A DNA stretch of 36,206 bases from an uncultured Enterobacteriaceae bacterium. GTDB taxonomy: Bacteria > Pseudomonadota > Gammaproteobacteria > Enterobacterales > Enterobacteriaceae. Position numbers and translations under genes: made by a program. Within the stretch, counting starts at the first letter, position 1. The number at the start of each line of letters is the position of its first letter. The notes under the pieces are model-generated. The model saw nothing but the letters and a program-made list of their open reading frames with translations. It had not been told where the DNA came from and searched no databases. Below are positions 32,791 to 36,206 of this stretch, piece by piece. The DNA is taken from assembly GCA_945271245.1 (NCBI GenBank), contig CALYPF010000020.1, positions 1 to 36,206 on the forward strand, written 5' to 3'.

Positions 32791-34814
32791 GACATTTTCC
32801 GGCTAATGACGCAGTCGGGAGATGCCGTGAGCGTGCCGGTATTACCGCTAATTTGATAGCCCGGCTCCTGACGCATCTGCGTAAAGTGGCTCGCCAGCGC
32901 CCAGGCATCTACGCCCATCGCGTACAGTCTGGCCAGCGTATAATCATTGTGCGATGCCCCGAGCGCCTGCTGCATAAGCTGTGGGTTACCGCCTGCCAGC
33001 ATCGGTATTTCACTGAACTGCAGCCCTTCCATTTCCAGACGGAAATCGGTACCGCCACTGCCCTGCGCGCTGCGCGAACTGGCATACAGTGCGGCACTCC
33101 CCCGGCTGCCTGCGCGCATTGCGATCATTGGCTTAATGAGCGCGATTTCCGCGCGCGTCGCCAAAATATAAACGGCGTCGACGCCGCCCTGATTTTGAGC
33201 GATAGCGTCAGGTGACTGCTGATCGAGGCCGTTATCGGCGCTTTGAGCAGGCATATCATTCACCGGCGTTCCGCTTAAGGCGATACCGCCGCCGTTAATA
33301 CCCTGGCGTAGTTCATTTTCAGAACCGAATTTTTGCTGCAATACGGCTCCGCCGCCCTGGTCACGCCAGGCTTCGCTAAAGGCCTTAGTGACGCGATCGC
33401 CCAGCGCGCTGCGCGGTACCAGCAGCAGCGGCGCGCGATGCCCTTCCTGCCAGATATGTGCAGCGGCATCGCGTGCTTCATCCTCCGGGGAAAGTGCGAA
33501 GTAACAAACATTAGCGCGACCGCTAATGTGTTCCGGCTGATTCAGAGCCAGTACGTTAAGCGGCGTGCCGCTGCCTAACATGCCATCGACATTGTTCTTT
33601 AGCAGTGGACCGACGACGATAGATGCGCCTTCCTGTTGCGCTTTCGCTAATAGCTGTTCGATAGGCTGCGTGCTGGTATCGTAAACCGTAATTTGGGCCG
33701 CTGGTTTGGCCTGTGCGGCATCCGCAATCGGCGCTGCGGGCTGAGGTTGCGGCTGGGCAACGGTTTCCTGCGTGGCCGCGGCTTTTTGCTCACCGGTCAG
33801 CGCATCGGTATCGGCGCTGGATGGGCTGACGATATCGTCATTGGGCGTGGCCGCGCCGTCGTTGCTATCCGTACCGGCAGCGTTATCTATATCTGTCGCT
33901 TGTCCTTCCTGCGCAGGTGCGGCGGCTCCGCCGGCCGGTACCACCGGCACCACACCCATATTTTTCGCCGCTTCAAAACCCTGCTGGATAGCCCGGCCAA
34001 ATACCGCCGCCTGGCCGTTTAGCGGCAGCATAAGTGCGATTTTGTCCGTTGAGGATGGCGTGAAATTCTGAATATTTTTCAGCGCAGTGGGCAGCATTTT
34101 TGCACCGGGATTATTCGGATAGCGAGTGCGCCAGTCGGTAATAGCGAATTTTAACTGCTGCGGCTCGCCGCGCTGGCTGCTCCAGGTTTGCTGGAGATCT
34201 ATCCAACCCTGAAGGATATTTTCATCGGCGTTAATGACCAGTGCGTTAACCTGGGCAGGCGTCATGGTCGCCAGCGTGTTCCATGTGGCATCGATGTTTT
34301 TTTGCCTGTCGGCTGCGGGCAGAAGCGGCTCCTGCGCGATTAGCGCGCGCAGCAGCGCCAGCGAGGGTTTACCCTGGGCCGCGTTGATGCGGGCCTGCCA
34401 GTAACGCGCGCGCTGCTCGGGAGAAAGCGACTCGGGATCCAGTTTGCCAAGGCGGTCTTCAACGGTCACCGGATCGCGGTTAATAACGGCAAATTCGGCG
34501 CTGAGCAACAGCGCTTCTTGGTGCTGCGCCTGCGTTAACTGCCCGGGCAACTGACGATAAATTTCGTCGGCCTTCTGAATTTGCCCCTCTTTTAACAGCG
34601 CACGCACGGCGAGTAATTGCCAGGTGGTCTTGCTATCATCAGCGTTTTGCTGCATCTGCTGCAGGTAATACGCAGAGTTTGCCTGCATTTTACCCTGAAG
34701 CAGAGTGCCGCTCTTATCTGGCGGCTGCAGGCTACAGCCGGAGAAAATCAGCGCTGCCAGTAATACGGGCAAGCAGCGTCCGGCATTCGAACGAATAAAT
34801 TTAGACGGTACCAT
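32748..34814 (-). CDS. lpoA: Penicillin-binding protein activator LpoA
   Basis: LpoA is an outer membrane lipoprotein that reaches through the periplasm to activate PBP1A (MrcA). The 688-residue product has a lipoprotein signal ending ALIFSGC, with Cys27 as the modified residue. An N-terminal TPR-like helical domain (about residues 30-255) precedes a C-terminal periplasmic-binding-like domain that ends YQQGQVVPV. Between about residues 295 and 375 there is a low-complexity Ala/Pro/Gln/Asp-rich insert, which is variable in this family. The ATG at 34814 matches the E. coli start (MVPS); the frame is open from 34877. It is divergent from rsmI. Confidence 0.95.
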   Translation of the reverse strand: MVPSKFIRSNAGRCLPVLLAALIFSGCSLQPPDKSGTLLQGKMQANSAYYLQQMQQNADDSKTTWQLLAVRALLKEGQIQKADEIYRQLPGQLTQAQHQEALLLSAEFAVINRDPVTVEDRLGKLDPESLSPEQRARYWQARINAAQGKPSLALLRALIAQEPLLPAADRQKNIDATWNTLATMTPAQVNALVINADENILQGWIDLQQTWSSQRGEPQQLKFAITDWRTRYPNNPGAKMLPTALKNIQNFTPSSTDKIALMLPLNGQAAVFGRAIQQGFEAAKNMGVVPVVPAGGAAAPAQEGQATDIDNAAGTDSNDGAATPNDDIVSPSSADTDALTGEQKAAATQETVAQPQPQPAAPIADAAQAKPAAQITVYDTSTQPIEQLLAKAQQEGASIVVGPLLKNNVDGMLGSGTPLNVLALNQPEHISGRANVCYFALSPEDEARDAAAHIWQEGHRAPLLLVPRSALGDRVTKAFSEAWRDQGGGAVLQQKFGSENELRQGINGGGIALSGTPVNDMPAQSADNGLDQQSPDAIAQNQGGVDAVYILATRAEIALIKPMIAMRAGSRGSAALYASSRSAQGSGGTDFRLEMEGLQFSEIPMLAGGNPQLMQQALGASHNDYTLARLYAMGVDAWALASHFTQMRQEPGYQISGNTGTLTASPDCVISRKMSWLKYQQGQVVPVM

Positions 34815-34876
34815 ACTGTATCCAGTGTTCTTTTTTACGCAGTTATCAATATTAAATCGGTAAAACGGATGAAACA

Positions 34877-35743
34877 ATGAAACAACACGATTCAGCGGCT
34901 ATTTTAAGTGGCGTGCTATATATTGTGCCAACGCCTATAGGAAATCTGGAAGATATTACGCAGCGTGCGCTTTCTGTATTGCAATCCGTTGACCTTATCG
35001 CCGCCGAGGATACCCGACATACCGGCCTGTTGCTCCAGCACTTTGCTATCAAAGCGCGCCTCTTTGCGCTTCACGATCATAATGAACAGCAAAAGGCGGA
35101 AACGCTACTGGCGAAACTGCGGGAAGGAGCGAGCATTGCGCTGGTATCCGATGCCGGAACCCCGCTGATTAACGACCCTGGTTACCATTTGGTTCGCGCC
35201 TGCCGCGAGGCGAACGTGCGCGTGGTCCCTCTGCCGGGGGCGTGCGCGGCCATAACCGCGCTTAGCGCCGCCGGTCTGCCATCAGATCGCTTTTGCTATG
35301 AGGGTTTTTTACCTGCGAAATCGAAGGGGCGGCGCGACGTGCTGAAGGCGCTGGAGCAGGAGCCTCGCACGCTTATTTTCTACGAATCCACTCACCGTTT
35401 GATTGAGAGCCTGGCGGATATGTGCGCCGTTTGGGGCGATGCCCGCTACGTGGTGCTGGCGCGTGAGCTGACAAAAACCTGGGAAACGATTTACGGCGCG
35501 CCCGTTGCCGCGCTGCTGGCTTGGGTGCAGGAGGATGAGAATCGGCGCAAAGGCGAGATGGTACTGATCGTTGAAGGCTACCGCGCCGAGGAGAATGCGC
35601 TGCCGCCGGAAGCGCTGCGGACGTTAACCCTATTGCAGGCGGAGCTGCCCTTAAAGAAAGCGGCGGCGCTGGCGGCTGAAATCCATGGCGTAAAGAAAAA
35701 TGCGCTGTATAAGTATGCGCTCGAACACCAGGCGGAAAGCTAA
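34877..35743 (+). CDS. rsmI: 16S rRNA (cytidine1402-2'-O)-methyltransferase
   Basis: RsmI adds the 2'-O-methyl group at C1402 in the ribosomal P site, using S-adenosylmethionine. The 288-residue tetrapyrrole-methylase-fold protein has the family signatures [14 protein letters not shown] (residues 15-28), [27 protein letters not shown] and [11 protein letters not shown]. The ATG at 34877 lies 62 bases from the divergent lpoA start, so the promoters of both genes share that space. Confidence 0.96.
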   Translation: MKQHDSAAILSGVLYIVPTPIGNLEDITQRALSVLQSVDLIAAEDTRHTGLLLQHFAIKARLFALHDHNEQQKAETLLAKLREGASIALVSDAGTPLINDPGYHLVRACREANVRVVPLPGACAAITALSAAGLPSDRFCYEGFLPAKSKGRRDVLKALEQEPRTLIFYESTHRLIESLADMCAVWGDARYVVLARELTKTWETIYGAPVAALLAWVQEDENRRKGEMVLIVEGYRAEENALPPEALRTLTLLQAELPLKKAAALAAEIHGVKKNALYKYALEHQAES

Positions 35744-35762
35744 TTTGCACTGAAAGCGCCGG

Positions 35763-35791
35763 GTGACAGCCACGCCGAAACCCTCTATACT
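35763..35791 (+). promoter_or_regulatory. Sigma-70 promoter of rnpB
   Basis: GTGACA at 35763-35768 (consensus TTGACA) and TATACT at 35786-35791 (consensus TATAAT) are separated by 17 bases. The -10 box ends eight bases before the mature 5' end of the RNase P RNA, consistent with direct initiation at 35800. Confidence 0.85.
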
Positions 35792-35799
35792 CTCGCGCT

Positions 35800-36174
<375 letters not shown>

Positions 36175-36180
36175 CATTAA

Positions 36181-36203
36181 AAAACCCGCTGCGGCGGGTT
36201 TTT
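36181..36203 (+). terminator. Intrinsic terminator of rnpB
   Basis: AAAACCCGC (36181-36189) pairs with GCGGGTTTT (36194-36202) over TGCG, and the T-run extends to 36203. It lies directly behind the mature 3' end of the RNase P RNA, as in E. coli. Confidence 0.92.
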
Positions 36204-36206
36204 GCT

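Overview
The window is chromosomal DNA from a member of the Enterobacteriaceae. The right half carries the conserved E. coli neighbourhood yhbW-ubiV-ubiU / ubiT-yhbS / yhbQ / yhbP / yhbO / yraR ... dolP-diaA-yraN-lpoA / rsmI / rnpB, with most proteins close in length and motif to their E. coli counterparts. The malonate cluster has the Klebsiella gene order and a cheV gene is present. This suggests a flagellated genus near Enterobacter, Kosakonia or Klebsiella; the genus cannot be fixed from the sequence alone.

Layout. (1) 1-50: a repeat-bearing TG...CA-type end that may be the edge of an IS21-like element. (2) 476-7601: a complete biotin-independent malonate decarboxylase operon, mdcABCDEFGH. 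An AT-rich LuxR-type orphan regulator (7786-8391, minus) separates it from its LysR regulator mdcR (8993-9928, minus). (3) 10210-15701: an eight-gene operon of poorly understood families: a stand-alone PRD protein, an SFCGS-motif protein, DUF4312, DUF4311 and DUF4310 (two membrane proteins and a small soluble one), an EF_0837-type amidohydrolase, a DgaE-like PLP ammonia-lyase and a DgaF-like KDGP aldolase. A second unit (15985-19066) follows with an exported beta-propeller lactonase and a BglG/MtlR-type PTS-controlled activator. (4) 19273-25792: yhbW, the oxygen-independent ubiquinone genes ubiUVT and small conserved genes. (5) 25974-31107: an accessory block between yraR and dolP, where E. 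coli K-12 has yraQ. It holds a YfaZ-like porin, a tandem repeat, a chemoreceptor gene with an in-frame stop, cheV and a decayed IS200-type transposase. (6) 31191-36203: the dolP-diaA-yraN-lpoA / rsmI / rnpB core block.

How the genes work together. The mdc genes import malonate, build the phosphoribosyl-dephospho-CoA prosthetic group, load it with malonate and decarboxylate malonate to acetate. The second operon looks like a catabolic route for an N-acylated amino-sugar acid: lactone opening in the periplasm, uptake by an unusual permease, N-deacylation, deamination to a 2-keto-3-deoxy acid phosphate and aldol cleavage. No sugar kinase and no ordinary PTS permease is encoded there, yet the regulator and the stand-alone PRD protein are PTS-linked. 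The DUF4310/4311/4312/SFCGS set is therefore the best candidate in the window for a new, possibly phosphotransferase-like, transport system. This function is inference.
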